Source: Marinifilum sp. D714
GTDB lineage: Bacteria > Bacteroidota > Bacteroidia > Bacteroidales > Marinifilaceae
DNA: 64,000 nt
NCBI RefSeq assembly: GCF_030851345.1
Contig: NZ_JALPNU010000004.1
Location: 186,001-250,000, forward strand
Reading direction: 5' to 3'
Every line of letters starts with the position of its first letter. The stretch's first letter is position 1. Positions 1 to 12,221 of the stretch are shown piece by piece. The notes beneath the pieces are model-generated. The model was not told the origin of the DNA. It saw only the letters and a list, made by a program, of their open reading frames with translations, and did no database searches. The position numbers were made by a program, and so were the translations under genes.

Positions 1-33
1 TCTTAATCAATAATTTTAAACACTGCAATTAAA

Positions 34-726
34 ATGGGTAAACTAACGAAAAATAGAAAGTTAGCTTCAGAAAAAGTGGATACTGATAAGCTATATTCTA
101 TCGACGAAGCAGCGAAATTGGTTAAGGAGATTACATCTACCAAATTTGATGCCTCAGTGGATATGGATGTTCGCTTAGGAGTTGACCCGAGAAAAGCTAA
201 TCAAATGGTACGTGGTGTTGTTACACTTCCTCACGGTACTGGTAAACAAGTTCGTGTTTTGGTTCTTTGTACTCCTGATAAGGAAGAAGAAGCAAAAGCT
301 GCAGGTGCTGACTATGTTGGCCTTGACGACTATGTTGCTAAGATCAAAGGTGGTTGGACAGACGTTGACGTAATCATCACCATGCCTACTGTAATGGCGA
401 AAGTTGGTGCGCTTGGACGTGTTTTAGGACCTCGCGGTTTGATGCCGAATCCTAAATCAGGTACAGTGACAATGGATATCGCTAAAGCAGTTGCAGAAGT
501 GAAAGCTGGTAAGATTGATTTTAAGGTCGATAAGTACGGTATCATTCACTCTTCAATAGGTAAAGTATCTTTCGAAGCAGATAAAATCATGGATAATGCT
601 AAAGAATTTGTTGGCATTATCAATAAATTGAAACCATCTGCAGCAAAAGGAACTTATATCAAGAGTGTTTACCTGTCAAGCACAATGAGTCTTGGAATTC
701 AAATTGATCCAAGAACACTTGACTAA
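34..726 (+). CDS. rplA: 50S ribosomal protein L1
   Basis: This 230-residue protein has the length and sequence of bacterial L1. It binds 23S rRNA at the L1 stalk and helps release deacylated tRNA from the E site. The family core is visible in the [19 protein letters not shown] stretch at about residues 127-145. It is the first gene of the stalk/RNA polymerase cluster, followed 29 bases later by rplJ. In related bacteria L1 also represses its own operon by binding mRNA; the leader that would show this lies outside the window. The start is the only sensible ATG. Confidence 0.98.
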   Translation: MGKLTKNRKLASEKVDTDKLYSIDEAAKLVKEITSTKFDASVDMDVRLGVDPRKANQMVRGVVTLPHGTGKQVRVLVLCTPDKEEEAKAAGADYVGLDDYVAKIKGGWTDVDVIITMPTVMAKVGALGRVLGPRGLMPNPKSGTVTMDIAKAVAEVKAGKIDFKVDKYGIIHSSIGKVSFEADKIMDNAKEFVGIINKLKPSAAKGTYIKSVYLSSTMSLGIQIDPRTLD

Positions 727-755
727 TTAAAAATTTAATCAAGATCTTAGTAATC

Positions 756-1274
756 ATGAAAAAGGAACAAAAAATTCAGATTATTGATAGCTTGACGGAA
801 GAGATTAATGCGTCAAACCACTTCTATCTTACTGACATCTCAGAAATGAATGCTGAAGATACTTCGGCACTTCGTAGAGCATGTTTTGAGAAGGATATTA
901 AGTTGGTTGTTGTAAAAAACACCCTTCTTAAAATCGCTTTAGAAAAGGCAGAAGGTGAGTTTGAAGGACTAGACAATGTACTTAAGGGAGCTACTTCTCT
1001 TATGCTTACAGAGACTGGTAACCTTCCTGCGAAGCTTATCAAAGAGTTCCGTAAGGAACATGATAAACCTATCCTGAAAGCGGCTTACGTTGAAGAATCG
1101 CTTTATATTGGTGATAACGAGCTTGAAGCTCTTACTACCATCAAGTCTAAAGAAGAACTTATTGGAGATATCGTTGCATTGCTTCAATCACCAATCAAGA
1201 ATGTTGTGTCTTCTTTGGAATCAGGAAAGAATATCCTAGCTGGTGTTGTGAAAACACTTTCAGAAAAAGAGTAA
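756..1274 (+). CDS. rplJ: 50S ribosomal protein L10
   Basis: L10 (172 residues) anchors the L7/L12 dimers to the GTPase-associated centre of the 50S subunit. The N-terminal rRNA-binding region shows the typical order: an alanine/serine-rich helix, then VVVKNTLLKIALEKA at about residues 51-65. The acidic C-terminal helix, which carries L12, ends the protein. It lies between rplA and rplL in the standard order, 39 bases before rplL. Confidence 0.97.
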   Translation: MKKEQKIQIIDSLTEEINASNHFYLTDISEMNAEDTSALRRACFEKDIKLVVVKNTLLKIALEKAEGEFEGLDNVLKGATSLMLTETGNLPAKLIKEFRKEHDKPILKAAYVEESLYIGDNELEALTTIKSKEELIGDIVALLQSPIKNVVSSLESGKNILAGVVKTLSEKE

Positions 1275-1313
1275 TATATTTAGAGTAATTAAATTTTAAA
1301 AACTGAAGGAAAA

Positions 1314-1688
1314 ATGGCAGATTTAAAAAAGTTTGCAGAAGAATTAGTTAATTTGACTGTTAAGGAAGTAAATGAATTAGCTGAAATCTTAAAAGAAGAA
1401 TACGGAATTGAGCCAGCTGCTGCTGCTGCAGTTGTTGCTGGACCTGCTGCTGGCGCTGAAGGTGGTGCTGCTGAGCAAACTGAGTTTGACGTAATTCTAA
1501 CTGCTGCTGGTGGTTCTAAACTAGCGGTTGTGAAATTGGTTAAAGAATTAACTGGTTTAGGTCTTAAAGAAGCTAAGGCTGCAGTTGATGCTGCACCAGC
1601 TCCATTGAAAGAAAAAGTTTCTAAAGAAGAAGCTGAAGCACTTAAAGCACAATTAGAAGAAGCTGGAGCTGAAGTTGAGCTTAAATAG
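1314..1688 (+). CDS. rplL: 50S ribosomal protein L7/L12
   Basis: L7/L12 (124 residues) is the stalk protein that recruits translation factors. An N-terminal dimerisation helix is followed by an alanine/glycine-rich hinge at about residues 38-55 (many GCT codons) and the compact C-terminal domain with the typical [17 protein letters not shown] motif. Length and composition match the family. A strong hairpin with a T run follows before rpoB. Confidence 0.98.
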   Translation: MADLKKFAEELVNLTVKEVNELAEILKEEYGIEPAAAAAVVAGPAAGAEGGAAEQTEFDVILTAAGGSKLAVVKLVKELTGLGLKEAKAAVDAAPAPLKEKVSKEEAEALKAQLEEAGAEVELK

Positions 1689-1718
1689 AAGCACTAAAAC
1701 CTATATATAAGGTTATTT

Positions 1719-1754
1719 GGTTTAGAGTTCCTAACCGGGACTCTAAGCCTTTTT
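1719..1754 (+). terminator. Hairpin plus T run between rplL and rpoB (probable attenuator)
   Basis: A ten-pair stem (1719-1728 with 1740-1749, one G-T pair) is followed by five T residues. A second, weaker hairpin (AACCT/AGGTT, 1698-1714) lies just upstream and can compete, because its GGTT is similar to the start of the first stem. No promoter is apparent before rpoB, so this is better read as a partial terminator that lowers polymerase expression relative to ribosomal proteins, as known for the same junction in enterobacteria. Confidence 0.7.
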
Positions 1755-1793
1755 GTTGTTTATTATCGTTTAGGTTCAATTAATTTTAAGTAA

Positions 1794-4700
1794 ATGTCTT
1801 CAAATACTATTAGTCAAAGAATTAGTTTTGCTTCTAATAAAAATCAGCTTTCATATCCTGATTTCCTAGAGGTACAATTAAAATCTTTTCAAGACTTTTT
1901 TCAACTGGAAACGACTCCAGAGAAAAGAACGAACGAAGGATTATTTAAGGTATTTAGCGAGAATTTCCCAATTACCGATACCAGAAATAATTTCGTATTG
2001 GAGTTTCTCGACTATTTTGTTGATCCGCCCCGTTACACAATCGAAGAATGTATCGAAAGAGGCTTAACTTATAGCGTACCGCTAAAAGCTAAGTTAAAAC
2101 TTTACTGTACCGATCCTGAACATGAGGATTTCGATACAGTAATTCAGGATGTATACCTAGGAACTGTTCCTTACATGACTGAAAAAGGTACATTCGTAGT
2201 TAACGGAGCAGAACGTGTAGTTGTATCGCAGCTTCACCGTTCACCTGGTGTATTCTTTGGACAAAGTGTACACGCAAATGGAACCAAGTTGTATTCTGCC
2301 AGAATTATTCCTTTCAAAGGTTCCTGGATCGAGTTTGCTACTGACATCAATAATGTGATGTATGCATATATCGATCGTAAGAAAAAGCTTCCTGTAACAA
2401 CTTTGCTTCGTGCAATTGGTTACGAAAGTGATAAAGAAATCCTAGAGATTTTTAACCTTGCTGATGAAATCAAGGTTTCTAAAACTGGTTTGAAAAAAAT
2501 CGTTGGAAGAAAACTTGCCGCTCGTGTTCTTAAGTCATGGATTGAAGACTTCGTAGACGAGGATACTGGCGAGGTAGTATCTATTGAGCGTAATGAAGTG
2601 GTTATTGATCGTGAGACAATAATCGAACCAGAACATATAGAAGAAATTCTTGAATCGGGTGCAAAAACTATCTTATTGCACAAAGAGGAACAAAATCTTG
2701 CTGATTATGCGATTATTTATAATACGCTTCAGAAAGACCCTTGTAACTCCGAAAAAGAAGCAGTTCTTCACATTTATCGTCAGTTGCGTAATTCTGAGCC
2801 ACCAGATGAGGCTACAGCTCGTGACGTAATCGATAAGTTATTCTTCTCTGATAAGAGATATGATTTAGGTGATGTTGGTCGTTACCGCCTAAATAAAAAA
2901 TTAGGTTTGAACACTGATGGTGACACCAAAGTGTTGACCAAAGAAGACATTATTGAAATTATCAAGTACCTAATCAAACTGTTGAATGCTCGTACTGATG
3001 TGGATGATATTGACCACTTGAGTAACCGTCGTGTTCGTACAGTAGGTGAACAACTTTATACTCAGTTTGGAGTAGGTTTGGCACGTATGGCCAGAACTAT
3101 TCGTGAGAGAATGAACGTTAGAGATAATGAGGTATTTACTCCGATTGATTTGATTAACTCGAAGACTCTGTCTTCTGTTATCAATTCATTCTTTGGAACG
3201 AATGCATTGTCTCAGTTCATGGATCAAACTAACCCATTGGCTGAGATTACACACAAACGTAGAATGTCGGCCTTAGGTCCTGGTGGTCTTTCCCGTGAAA
3301 GAGCAGGTTTCGAGGTTCGAGATGTACACTACACTCACTACGGACGTTTATGTCCTATTGAGACACCTGAGGGACCAAACATTGGTTTGATTTCTTCTCT
3401 TTGTGTGTTTGCTAAGATTAATAATTTAGGTTTCATCGAAACTCCTTATCGTAAGGTTGCTGATGGTGGTGTTGATTTATCTTCAGCAGGTGTAGAATAT
3501 TTATCAGCTGAAGAAGAAGAAGGATTGACAATTGCTCAGGCAAATGCTCCTTTAAATGATGATGGTAGTTTTGTAAATCCTAAAGCAAAATCTCGTAAAG
3601 ACGGTGATTTCCCATTCGAGGAAATTGAGAATATCGATTTGATGGACGTTGCTCCTAACCAGATCGCTTCTATTGCTGCATCTTTGATTCCTTTCTTGGA
3701 GCATGATGATGCGAACCGTGCTTTGATGGGATCTAACATGATGCGTCAGGCAGTTCCTGTAATCAAACCTGAATCACCTATTGTTGGTACTGGTTTGGAA
3801 GGAGATCTTGTTCGTGATTCAAGAACTCAGATTAGTGCTGAAGGTACTGGTGTTGTTGAGTTTGTTGATGCAAATAAAATTGTCATCAAATACGATCAAA
3901 CTGAGGAAGAAGCATTTGTTAGTTTCGAAGGAGATACCAAGACTTACAATATTCCAAAATATGGAAAAACCAACCAGGGTACTACGATTGACCTGAAACC
4001 AATTGTTACAAAAGGACAAAAGGTTGAAGAAGGCCAAATTCTTACTCATGGTTATGCAACTCAAGATGGTGAGTTGGCTCTTGGACGTAACTTGAAAGTG
4101 GCATTTATGCCTTGGAAAGGTTACAACTACGAGGATGCGATCGTAATTTCAGAACGTATCGTTAAGGATGATGTATTTACATCAGTTCATGTTGATGAGT
4201 ATACTCTTGAAGTTCGTGACACGAAGCGTGGTATGGAGGAATTAACTTCTGATATCCCTAACGTTAGTGAAGAAGCAACTCGTAATCTTGATGAAAATGG
4301 TTTGATTCGTATTGGTGCGAATGTTGAACCTGGTGATATCCTAATTGGTAAGATTACACCAAAAGGAGAATCAGATCCATCACCGGAAGAGAAGTTATTG
4401 AGAGCTATCTTCGGTGATAAAGCGGGTGATGTTAAAGATGCTTCATTGAAAGCTTCTCCATCATTGCGTGGTGTGATTATCGATAAGAAATTATTCTCTC
4501 GTTCTGTTCGCGATCGTAAATCGAAACAATCAGATAAGCCATTAATCCAAAAATTGGATGAAGAATTGGCATCACAAATCACTGCCTTACAAGCTCGATT
4601 GGTTGAAAAACTATTCACTCTTGTAAATGGTAAAACTTCGCAAGGAGTTAAAGATTACTTAAGTGTAGATGTTATTCCAAAAGGTGTTAAGTTCACACAG

Positions 4701-5606
4701 AAATTGTTAGCAGATATTAATTTCTTGGAGATTAATCCTAACAAGTGGACAACTGATAAGGATAAGAACGAAACAATCAAAAAGCTTTTACACAATTATA
4801 TTATCAAGTTCAAAGAGCTTGAAAGTATCAATAAGCGTAAAAAATACAATGTAACCATTGGTGATGAAATGCCAGCAGGTATTATTCAAATGGCGAAAGT
4901 ATATGTAGCTAAGAAACGTAAGCTTCAGATTGGTGATAAGATGGCAGGTCGTCACGGTAATAAAGGTATTGTTTCTCGTGTTGTAAGAGACGAGGATATG
5001 CCATTCCTTGAAGATGGAACTACTGTTGATATCTGTTTGAACCCACTGGGTGTACCTTCACGTATGAACTTGGGACAGGTATTTGAAACTGTACTAGGTT
5101 GGGCAGGTATGGAGTTAGGATTGAAATTTGCTACTCCAATTTTTGATGGTGCGTCATTGGATGAAATTACAAGTTACACTGATAAAGCAGGTGTGCCTGC
5201 ATTCGGTAAAGCATATCTTCACGATGGTGGAACAGGTGAACGTTTCGACCAGCCTGCAACAGTAGGTGTGATCTATATGCTGAAACTTGGTCACATGGTT
5301 GATGATAAGATGCACGCGCGTTCTATTGGACCATACTCACTTATTACTCAGCAACCACTTGGTGGTAAGGCTCAGTTTGGTGGTCAGCGTTTTGGAGAGA
5401 TGGAGGTTTGGGCACTTGAGGCATTTGGTGCTGCTCATATTCTTCAGGAAATCCTAACCGTTAAGTCGGATGACGTTGTAGGTCGTGCTAAAGCTTACGA
5501 GTCTATCGTTAAAGGTGATCCAATGCCAAATCCGGGTATTCCGGAATCTCTAAACGTGTTACTACACGAATTAAGAGGTCTTGGCTTGAGCGTAAAGTTA
5601 ATTTAA
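1794..5606 (+). CDS. rpoB: DNA-directed RNA polymerase subunit beta
   Basis: The 1270-residue beta subunit of RNA polymerase. Recognisable landmarks are the rifampicin pocket ([19 protein letters not shown], then [13 protein letters not shown]), the [10 protein letters not shown] segment, and the C-terminal clamp contacting beta-prime ([21 protein letters not shown]). It follows rplL and a probable attenuator and precedes rpoC by 83 bases, which contain another hairpin. No resistance-type change is evident in the rifampicin region by eye. Confidence 0.99.
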   Translation: MSSNTISQRISFASNKNQLSYPDFLEVQLKSFQDFFQLETTPEKRTNEGLFKVFSENFPITDTRNNFVLEFLDYFVDPPRYTIEECIERGLTYSVPLKAKLKLYCTDPEHEDFDTVIQDVYLGTVPYMTEKGTFVVNGAERVVVSQLHRSPGVFFGQSVHANGTKLYSARIIPFKGSWIEFATDINNVMYAYIDRKKKLPVTTLLRAIGYESDKEILEIFNLADEIKVSKTGLKKIVGRKLAARVLKSWIEDFVDEDTGEVVSIERNEVVIDRETIIEPEHIEEILESGAKTILLHKEEQNLADYAIIYNTLQKDPCNSEKEAVLHIYRQLRNSEPPDEATARDVIDKLFFSDKRYDLGDVGRYRLNKKLGLNTDGDTKVLTKEDIIEIIKYLIKLLNARTDVDDIDHLSNRRVRTVGEQLYTQFGVGLARMARTIRERMNVRDNEVFTPIDLINSKTLSSVINSFFGTNALSQFMDQTNPLAEITHKRRMSALGPGGLSRERAGFEVRDVHYTHYGRLCPIETPEGPNIGLISSLCVFAKINNLGFIETPYRKVADGGVDLSSAGVEYLSAEEEEGLTIAQANAPLNDDGSFVNPKAKSRKDGDFPFEEIENIDLMDVAPNQIASIAASLIPFLEHDDANRALMGSNMMRQAVPVIKPESPIVGTGLEGDLVRDSRTQISAEGTGVVEFVDANKIVIKYDQTEEEAFVSFEGDTKTYNIPKYGKTNQGTTIDLKPIVTKGQKVEEGQILTHGYATQDGELALGRNLKVAFMPWKGYNYEDAIVISERIVKDDVFTSVHVDEYTLEVRDTKRGMEELTSDIPNVSEEATRNLDENGLIRIGANVEPGDILIGKITPKGESDPSPEEKLLRAIFGDKAGDVKDASLKASPSLRGVIIDKKLFSRSVRDRKSKQSDKPLIQKLDEELASQITALQARLVEKLFTLVNGKTSQGVKDYLSVDVIPKGVKFTQKLLADINFLEINPNKWTTDKDKNETIKKLLHNYIIKFKELESINKRKKYNVTIGDEMPAGIIQMAKVYVAKKRKLQIGDKMAGRHGNKGIVSRVVRDEDMPFLEDGTTVDICLNPLGVPSRMNLGQVFETVLGWAGMELGLKFATPIFDGASLDEITSYTDKAGVPAFGKAYLHDGGTGERFDQPATVGVIYMLKLGHMVDDKMHARSIGPYSLITQQPLGGKAQFGGQRFGEMEVWALEAFGAAHILQEILTVKSDDVVGRAKAYESIVKGDPMPNPGIPESLNVLLHELRGLGLSVKLI

Positions 5607-5618
5607 GCCTTATATTAT

Positions 5619-5652
5619 AAAGTGAATGTTCGAATTTTCGATCATTCACTTT
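5619..5652 (+). other. Hairpin in the rpoB-rpoC spacer
   Basis: A perfect ten-pair inverted repeat (AAAGTGAATG, 5619-5628; CATTCACTTT, 5643-5652) with a 14-base loop occupies most of the 83-base spacer. The T tract after it is short and broken, so it is more likely an mRNA processing or stability element than a strong terminator. Confidence 0.55.
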
Positions 5653-5689
5653 TATAGAATAATATTGTTAATTTCCTAATTTTCAACAT

Positions 5690-8600
5690 ATGGCATTCAG
5701 AAGAGATAAACAAGTAAAGAGCAATTTTACAAAAATCTCTATCAGTCTTGCTTCTCCAGAAGAAATTCTTGAAAGATCAAGTGGAGAGGTTTTAAAGCCT
5801 GAAACCATCAATTATCGTACTTATAAGCCGGAACGTGATGGATTATTCTGTGAAAGAATTTTCGGTCCCGTTAAAGATTATGAGTGTCATTGTGGTAAGT
5901 ACAAACGTATCCGTTATCGTGGTATTGTTTGTGACCGCTGTGGTGTTGAAGTAACAGAAAAAAAGGTTAGACGCGAAAGAATGGGACACATCCAGTTGGT
6001 TGTTCCTGTTGCGCACATCTGGTACTTCAAATCATTACCAAACAAGATCGGTTATCTTTTAGGATTACCTACCAAAAAGCTTGACACAATTATTTATTAC
6101 GAAAGATACGTAGTAATTAATCCTGGTGTTAAATCAGCTGATGGTATTAAATATTTAGATTTTCTAACGGAAGAAGAATACTTAGATATTCTTGATGAAC
6201 TTCCAATGGAAAATCAATTTTTGGATGATGATGATCCAAATAAGTTTATTGCTCAAATGGGAGCGGAAGCTTTGTATAGCTTGTTAGGTCGTTTAGATCT
6301 TGATTCTTTATCATACGATTTACGTCATAAAGCAAATACAGAAACTTCTCAGCAGCGTAAAAATGAAGCATTGAAGCGTTTGCAAGTAGTTGAAGCTTTC
6401 CGCGAGTCACAAGGAGTAAACAATCCGGAATGGATGATTGTTAAAGTTGTTCCTGTGATTCCACCAGAACTTCGTCCATTGGTACCATTGGATGGTGGAC
6501 GTTTTGCAACTTCAGATTTGAACGATTTGTACCGAAGAGTAATTATTCGTAACAATCGTCTGAAAAGATTAATTGAGATCAAAGCTCCGGAAGTAATCTT
6601 ACGTAATGAGAAACGTATGCTTCAGGAAGCGGTTGATTCATTATTCGATAACTCACGTAAATCTAACGCAGTTAAGACTGAAAATAACCGTCCTTTAAAA
6701 TCTCTTTCAGACTCATTGAAAGGTAAGCAAGGTCGTTTCCGTCAAAACCTGTTGGGTAAGCGTGTTGACTATTCTGCTCGTTCTGTAATTGTTGTAGGAC
6801 CAGACTTGCAAATGCATGAATGTGGTCTTCCAAAAGACATGGCAGCGGAATTGTACAAGCCTTTCGTAATTCGTAAATTGATTGAGAGAGGTATTGTAAA
6901 AACTGTAAAATCAGCAAAGAAAATTGTAGATAGAAAAGATCCTGTAGTTTGGGATATCTTGGAAAATGTACTGAAAGGACATCCGGTTCTTCTTAACCGT
7001 GCTCCTACTCTTCACCGTTTAGGTATTCAGGCTTTCCAACCTAAATTGATCGAGGGTAAAGCAATTCGTCTACACCCACTTGCTTGTACTGGGTTTAATG
7101 CCGACTTTGATGGTGACCAGATGGCGGTTCACTTGCCACTTGGTAACGAAGCAGTATTAGAGGCTCAAATGTTAATGTTGTGTTCTCACAATATTTTGAA
7201 CCCTGCTAATGGTGCACCAGTTACAGTTCCTTCTCAGGATATGGTATTGGGTCTTTACTACATTACTAAGCCTAGAAAAGGAAGTAAAGGGGAAGGATTA
7301 ACTTTCTATTCGACAGAAGAGGCTATGATTGCTTTCAACGAGAAAGCAGTAGATCTTCACTCTGTGATTAAAGTGAAGGTTAAGGATTTGGATGAAAATG
7401 ATGAATTGGTAGATACAATTATTGAAACTACTATTGGTCGTATCATTTTGAATCAATTTACTCCTGAAGGAGCTGGTTTTATTAATCAGTTGATTACTAA
7501 AAAAGCACTTCGTGATATTATTGGATATGTATTCAAGAAATGTGGGGTTGATGCCTGTGCGAAATTCTTGGATGATATCAAAGACTTAGGATACCGTAAG
7601 GCATTCGAAGGTGGTCTTTCGTTTAACTTGGCTGACGTTATCGTTCCTGCAGAGAAAGAAGATCTTGTTGCAGAAGGTTACGCACAAGTTGAAGAAGTGT
7701 TGGCTAACTATAACATGGGTTTCATTACCAATAATGAACGTTACAATCAGATTATTGATATTTGGACACATGTTAACGCTAATTTGACTCAAACATTGAT
7801 GAATCAGTTGATTGCCGATAATCAAGGTTTTAACTCGGTTTACATGATGCTTGATTCTGGAGCCCGTGGTTCTAGAGAGCAGATTCGTCAGTTGGGTGGT
7901 ATGCGTGGTCTGATGGCAAAACCTCAGAAATCAGGTGCTACCGGTGGTCAAATTATTGAAAACCCGATTCTTTCGAACTTTAAGGAAGGTCTTTCTGTAT
8001 TGGAGTACTTTATTTCTACTCACGGTGCGCGTAAAGGTCTTGCGGATACGGCATTGAAAACTGCGGATGCGGGTTACCTTACTCGTCGTTTGGTTGATGT
8101 TGCTCAGGATGTTATCATTAATGAGAGAGACTGTGGAACATTAAGAGGTTTAACTGCTACAGCGATTAAGAATCAGGAGGAAGTTGTTGCATCTCTAAGT
8201 GAAAGAATTCTTGGTAGAACTACTGTACATGATGTATATCACCCAATTTCAGGTGAATTAATTGTGAAGTCAGGGGTTGAGATTACTGAAGAGATCGCTC
8301 AAACAATTGAAAATTCTCCGATTGAACGTGTTGAGATTCGTTCGGTACTTACTTGTGAATCTAAACAAGGGGTTTGTGCTAAGTGTTACGGACGTAACCT
8401 TGCAACAGGTAAGGCTGTTCAGAAAGGGGAAGCAGTTGGTGTTATTGCAGCTCAGTCAATTGGTGAGCCGGGTACACAGCTTACTCTTCGTACCTTCCAC
8501 GTAGGGGGTACCGCGGGTAACGTTTCTGCTGAAAACTCTGTTGAATCGAAATACGATGGTTACGCAGAATTCGAAGAATTAAGAACTGTAGAACATACTC

Positions 8601-9952
8601 CTAAAGAAGGAGATAAGCATGATGTTGTAATTGGTCGTCTGGCTGAATTGCGTATCATTGATAAAAACACCAACATTACCTTGACTACTCATACAATTCC
8701 TTACGGATCTAAATTGTATATTAAGGATGGTCAGGATGTTAAGAAAGGTGACTTGATTTGTGAGTGGGATCCATACAATGCTATGATCGTTACTGAATTC
8801 TCAGGTAAGGTTACTTTCGATAACTTGATTGAAGGTGTTACATATAAAGAGGAATCGGATGAAGCAACTGGTTTTGCTGAGAAAGTAGTTGTAGAATCTA
8901 AAGATAAGACCAAGAACCCAAGTGTTAAGATTTTAAACTCTAGTGGTGAGGTATTGAAATCTTACAACTTACCAGTAGGTGCTCACATTTCTGTGAACGA
9001 AGGTGAGATGGTTGTTGCTGGTCAGTCTGTTGTTAAGATTCCTAGAGCTCTTGGTAAGGCGGGTGATATCACCGGGGGTCTTCCACGTGTTACAGAGTTG
9101 TTCGAGGCTCGTAACCCATCTAATCCAGCTGTTGTTTCTGAAATTGATGGTGAGGTTACATTTGGTAAGATCAAGCGTGGTAATCGTGAGATTGTTGTTA
9201 CAACCAAAACAGGAGATGTTAAGAAGTACTTGGTACCTCTTTCAAAACAGATCCTTGTTCAGGAGAACGACTATGTAAGAGCGGGTACTCCATTATCAGA
9301 AGGTGCTACAACTCCAGCTGATATCCTATCGATTAAAGGACCTACAAAAGTTCAGGAATATATCGTGAACGAAGTACAGGATGTATACCGTATGCAGGGT
9401 GTGAAGATTAACGATAAGCACTTTGAGATTATCGTTCGTCAGATGATGCGTAAGGTAGTTATTGCTGATCCAGGAGATACTAAGTTCTTGGAGAAACAAA
9501 TTATCGACAAGATGGAATTCATGCGTGAAAACGATGAAATTTTCGGTAAGAAAGTTGTTGTTGATGCAGGTGATTCGGACGAGTTGAAAGCTGGACAGAT
9601 TGTTACAGCAAGAAAACTAAGAGATATCAATTCTATCTTGAAGCGTCGTGATATGAAGCTTGTTGAAGCTCGTGAAGCTATCGCTGCAACTTCTACTCAG
9701 ATTTTGCAAGGTATCACAAGAGCGGCTCTTCAAACGAAGAGTTTCATTTCTGCTGCATCGTTCCAGGAGACTACTAAAGTGTTGAATGAAGCTGCGATTA
9801 GCGGTAAAATGGACAAATTAGAAGGTCTGAAAGAGAACGTTATTTGTGGTCACTTGATTCCTGCAGGTACAGGTTTAAGAGAATACAAAGATGTTGTAGT
9901 AGGAGCGAAGGAAGAGTACGAAAAGCTTCTTGACAATAAATCAGAATTCTAA
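5690..9952 (+). CDS. rpoC: DNA-directed RNA polymerase subunit beta'
   Basis: The 1420-residue beta-prime subunit, carrying the polymerase active site. The N-terminal zinc ribbon is seen as [20 protein letters not shown] at about residues 66-85. The catalytic [12 protein letters not shown] motif, which binds Mg2+, is at about residue 468, and the second zinc site ([13 protein letters not shown]) is near residue 890. The trigger-loop and bridge-helix region ([12 protein letters not shown]) follows. A strong terminator lies directly downstream. Confidence 0.99.
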   Translation: MAFRRDKQVKSNFTKISISLASPEEILERSSGEVLKPETINYRTYKPERDGLFCERIFGPVKDYECHCGKYKRIRYRGIVCDRCGVEVTEKKVRRERMGHIQLVVPVAHIWYFKSLPNKIGYLLGLPTKKLDTIIYYERYVVINPGVKSADGIKYLDFLTEEEYLDILDELPMENQFLDDDDPNKFIAQMGAEALYSLLGRLDLDSLSYDLRHKANTETSQQRKNEALKRLQVVEAFRESQGVNNPEWMIVKVVPVIPPELRPLVPLDGGRFATSDLNDLYRRVIIRNNRLKRLIEIKAPEVILRNEKRMLQEAVDSLFDNSRKSNAVKTENNRPLKSLSDSLKGKQGRFRQNLLGKRVDYSARSVIVVGPDLQMHECGLPKDMAAELYKPFVIRKLIERGIVKTVKSAKKIVDRKDPVVWDILENVLKGHPVLLNRAPTLHRLGIQAFQPKLIEGKAIRLHPLACTGFNADFDGDQMAVHLPLGNEAVLEAQMLMLCSHNILNPANGAPVTVPSQDMVLGLYYITKPRKGSKGEGLTFYSTEEAMIAFNEKAVDLHSVIKVKVKDLDENDELVDTIIETTIGRIILNQFTPEGAGFINQLITKKALRDIIGYVFKKCGVDACAKFLDDIKDLGYRKAFEGGLSFNLADVIVPAEKEDLVAEGYAQVEEVLANYNMGFITNNERYNQIIDIWTHVNANLTQTLMNQLIADNQGFNSVYMMLDSGARGSREQIRQLGGMRGLMAKPQKSGATGGQIIENPILSNFKEGLSVLEYFISTHGARKGLADTALKTADAGYLTRRLVDVAQDVIINERDCGTLRGLTATAIKNQEEVVASLSERILGRTTVHDVYHPISGELIVKSGVEITEEIAQTIENSPIERVEIRSVLTCESKQGVCAKCYGRNLATGKAVQKGEAVGVIAAQSIGEPGTQLTLRTFHVGGTAGNVSAENSVESKYDGYAEFEELRTVEHTPKEGDKHDVVIGRLAELRIIDKNTNITLTTHTIPYGSKLYIKDGQDVKKGDLICEWDPYNAMIVTEFSGKVTFDNLIEGVTYKEESDEATGFAEKVVVESKDKTKNPSVKILNSSGEVLKSYNLPVGAHISVNEGEMVVAGQSVVKIPRALGKAGDITGGLPRVTELFEARNPSNPAVVSEIDGEVTFGKIKRGNREIVVTTKTGDVKKYLVPLSKQILVQENDYVRAGTPLSEGATTPADILSIKGPTKVQEYIVNEVQDVYRMQGVKINDKHFEIIVRQMMRKVVIADPGDTKFLEKQIIDKMEFMRENDEIFGKKVVVDAGDSDELKAGQIVTARKLRDINSILKRRDMKLVEAREAIAATSTQILQGITRAALQTKSFISAASFQETTKVLNEAAISGKMDKLEGLKENVICGHLIPAGTGLREYKDVVVGAKEEYEKLLDNKSEF

Positions 9953-9972
9953 AATATAGGACTCTAAATATT

Positions 9973-10004
9973 AAAGGGTGTTTCCATTGGGAACACCCTT
10001 TTTT
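9973..10004 (+). terminator. Rho-independent terminator after rpoC
   Basis: The stem AAAGGGTGTTTCC pairs with GGGAACACCCTTT across a three-base loop (ATT), with a single G-T pair, and ends in six T residues. It closes the rplA-rpoC transcription unit. Confidence 0.92.
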
Positions 10005-10087
10005 ATTGTTTAGAATTGGCAGAACATTCAAAATTAATTTCCTAATTTTACCAGTGTAGATAAGAAATCAATAAAAATAGATACATT

Positions 10088-10414
10088 ATGAGTGATAAAA
10101 AGCCTTCAGGACAAATAGATATTCAATTGACAGAAGATGTAGCACAAGGAACTTATTCTAATTTAGCGGTAATTACACATTCGAGCTCTGAATTTGTGGT
10201 AGACTTTGTAAGAGTGATGCCAGGAGTTCCTAAAGCCGATGTTAAATCAAGAATTATATTGACACCTGAACATGCAAAGCGTCTTCTAATGGCCTTGCAA
10301 GATAATATTCACAAGTTTGAAAGCATGCATGGCCCAATTAAGAATGTGGAGGAAAACAATGGACCACAAGGACCTGTTATTCCAATGAACTTTGGACCTA
10401 CTGGACAAGCATAA
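10088..10414 (+). CDS. DUF3467 domain protein
   Basis: This 108-residue protein matches the DUF3467 family (PF11950), of unknown function. Visible features are the QLTEDVAQGTYSNLAVITHS core, a FVVDF strand, and SRIILTPEHAKRLLMALQDN before a Pro/Gly-rich tail. It has no signal peptide or membrane segment. It is known to lie just after rpoC in many Bacteroidota; here it has its own spacing and terminator, so it may be a separate small unit. Confidence 0.85.
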   Translation: MSDKKPSGQIDIQLTEDVAQGTYSNLAVITHSSSEFVVDFVRVMPGVPKADVKSRIILTPEHAKRLLMALQDNIHKFESMHGPIKNVEENNGPQGPVIPMNFGPTGQA

Positions 10415-10442
10415 AAAAGGAAGCATTTAGCTTCCTTTTTTT
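10413..10442. terminator. Bidirectional terminator shared by the DUF3467 gene and cstA
   Basis: AAAAAAGGAAGC and GCTTCCTTTTTT pair around a five-base loop. The DUF3467 stop codon is immediately to the left and the minus-strand cstA stop is immediately to the right, so the A and T tracts serve both converging transcripts. Confidence 0.88.
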
Positions 10443-11907
10443 ATATCTCAGATAGTTTTAATATTGATTGTTTTACATTTTTTTTATGAGCTGTAATCAG
10501 AAACCATAAATATACTAACAATGCTATCACGATTCCTATTGCGTAACCTACACTTGTATCAATTGCCAATCCTCCATTTTTATTAGGTGCAACCAATATA
10601 AACGTAGCACAAATGGCTGTCATGAATGTTGCAGGTAAACTAATGATGAAATGATTTTTCTTTTTCTCTACCAAATACATGGCCGCTGTCCAAAGCATTA
10701 CCATGGATAACAATTGATTAAAAAGACCAAGGAATTTCCAAATGGTACCAAAGCTTAGCTGAGAAAGTATAAATCCCAATACAAAAAGCGGAATGGATAC
10801 GAGTAATCTACTCTTTAAAGATTTTTGTTCCAGTTTAAAGAAATCAGCAATCATTAATCTAGCACTTCTAAAGGCGGTATCTCCAGTGGTAATAGGGCAG
10901 GCAATTACACCAACAATGGCAAAAATAGCTCCCACTTGGCCTAGCCAGGTGTTACAAATCTCGTTCACAACCCATGCAGGATTGTGTCCCGAAGCAATTG
11001 TATTATTTAAGTCTGTCGCTGTTCCAAAATAGTTCATTGCAGCGGTAGCCCATATAATTGCTACAATTCCTTCAGCAATCATGGCACCAAAAAACACAGG
11101 GCGGCCATAACTTTCTTTACGCATGCAGCGTGCCATCATAGGCGACTGTGTAGAATGAAATCCGGAAATGGCCCCACAGGATATTACAATAAACATCATT
11201 GGATACAAGATGTTTTGAGTAGGATTGACATGCATATTTTTTAACTGGCCAAAAGATAGTTCATTTAGGTGAAAACTGCCATTGAAACCATTGTATAGCA
11301 TGATACCAGCTATGCTAAAGGCCATGATTAATAGTGCAGCTCCAAAAATTGGATAAATCTTACCAATAATTTTATTGATGGGAAGTAAGGTTGCAATTAA
11401 GTAATATCCAAAGATTCCATAAAGCCAGTAGTGCAATCCTCCATCAGTTAAATCTTTCAACAATCCTGCCGGACCAGTTACAAAAGCTACACCAACCATT
11501 ATTAGTAATGCAAATGTGATGATTGCTAGAATAACTTTGGCAGGAAGTCCCAGGTACCTTCCTACAATTTCAGGCAAGCTTGCACCATCGTTTCTAATGG
11601 AAAGCATTCCAGAATAATAATCGTGTACAGCACCCATAAAAATACAGCCCAGAACAATCCAGATGTAGGCAACAGGGCCATACATTGCACCTAATATTGC
11701 TCCGAAAATAGGTCCTAATCCTGCGATATTTAAGAACTGAATGGTGAACATTTTCCAGGTTGGCATAGGAATGAAATCTACACCATCCTCAAGTCGAACA
11801 GCAGGAGTTTTAATTTTATCATTGGCTCCAAAGAAGCGTTCAATAAATTTGCCGTAAACAAAATAGCCAATAACAAGAGCTAATATTGCAGATAAGAATG
11901 TAATCAT
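10441..11907 (-). CDS. cstA: Carbon starvation protein CstA family transporter
   Basis: A 488-residue polytopic inner-membrane protein of the CstA family, known to import pyruvate or peptides. The N-terminal half carries the family signature GLGPIFGAILGAMYGPVAYIW followed by GAVHDYYSGMLS. About 12-13 hydrophobic segments can be counted. It is shorter than E. coli CstA (about 700 residues), which is usual for the Bacteroidota form lacking part of the C-terminal domain. It stands alone on the minus strand between two plus-strand units. A TAATTTTG element lies 20 bases upstream. Confidence 0.9.
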   Translation of the reverse strand: MITFLSAILALVIGYFVYGKFIERFFGANDKIKTPAVRLEDGVDFIPMPTWKMFTIQFLNIAGLGPIFGAILGAMYGPVAYIWIVLGCIFMGAVHDYYSGMLSIRNDGASLPEIVGRYLGLPAKVILAIITFALLIMVGVAFVTGPAGLLKDLTDGGLHYWLYGIFGYYLIATLLPINKIIGKIYPIFGAALLIMAFSIAGIMLYNGFNGSFHLNELSFGQLKNMHVNPTQNILYPMMFIVISCGAISGFHSTQSPMMARCMRKESYGRPVFFGAMIAEGIVAIIWATAAMNYFGTATDLNNTIASGHNPAWVVNEICNTWLGQVGAIFAIVGVIACPITTGDTAFRSARLMIADFFKLEQKSLKSRLLVSIPLFVLGFILSQLSFGTIWKFLGLFNQLLSMVMLWTAAMYLVEKKKNHFIISLPATFMTAICATFILVAPNKNGGLAIDTSVGYAIGIVIALLVYLWFLITAHKKNVKQSILKLSEI

Positions 11908-11926
11908 CGTAATAATCAGTTTGCAT

Positions 11927-11934
11927 CAAAATTA
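11927..11934 (-). promoter_or_regulatory. Candidate -7 element for cstA
   Basis: On the minus strand the bases read TAATTTTG, a match to the Bacteroidota consensus TAnnTTTG, 20 bases before the cstA start. No clear TTTG (-33) partner is seen. Confidence 0.4.
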
Positions 11935-12190
11935 ACGATTTTTAATAGATTGATTCATTGAACATCATTATTAAATAGCGAGGAAGGCATAGAGGATGGG
12001 TTTCAGCTATGATTAATAAACGATTTATTTCTTTATTAATAGCTTGATTATTTTGATTTTATCATTTATCCTTTTTGAAAATTATATCGAGAATCACTGA
12101 TAAATAGTAGTATTCTAAACTACTGTGATCTTGTGAAATAATAAAAGACTAACAGATCTTTTATAAGTGGCTTTGCATACGCAATTAAGA

Positions 12191-12221
12191 TTTGTTTTAA
12201 GTATTCGAATCTTTATATTTG
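12191..12221 (+). promoter_or_regulatory. Promoter of the etfBA-acd operon
   Basis: TTTG (12191-12194), 19 bases, then TATATTTG (12214-12221) is a full match to the Bacteroidota -33/-7 promoter (TTTG, about 19, TAnnTTTG). Transcription would start near 12228 and give a leader of roughly 155 bases. Confidence 0.75.

Noticed and set aside
5607-5689. Rho-independent terminator between rpoB and rpoC
   Set aside because: The stem is strong, but the T tract is short and broken and a terminator here would starve rpoC; kept only as a hairpin.
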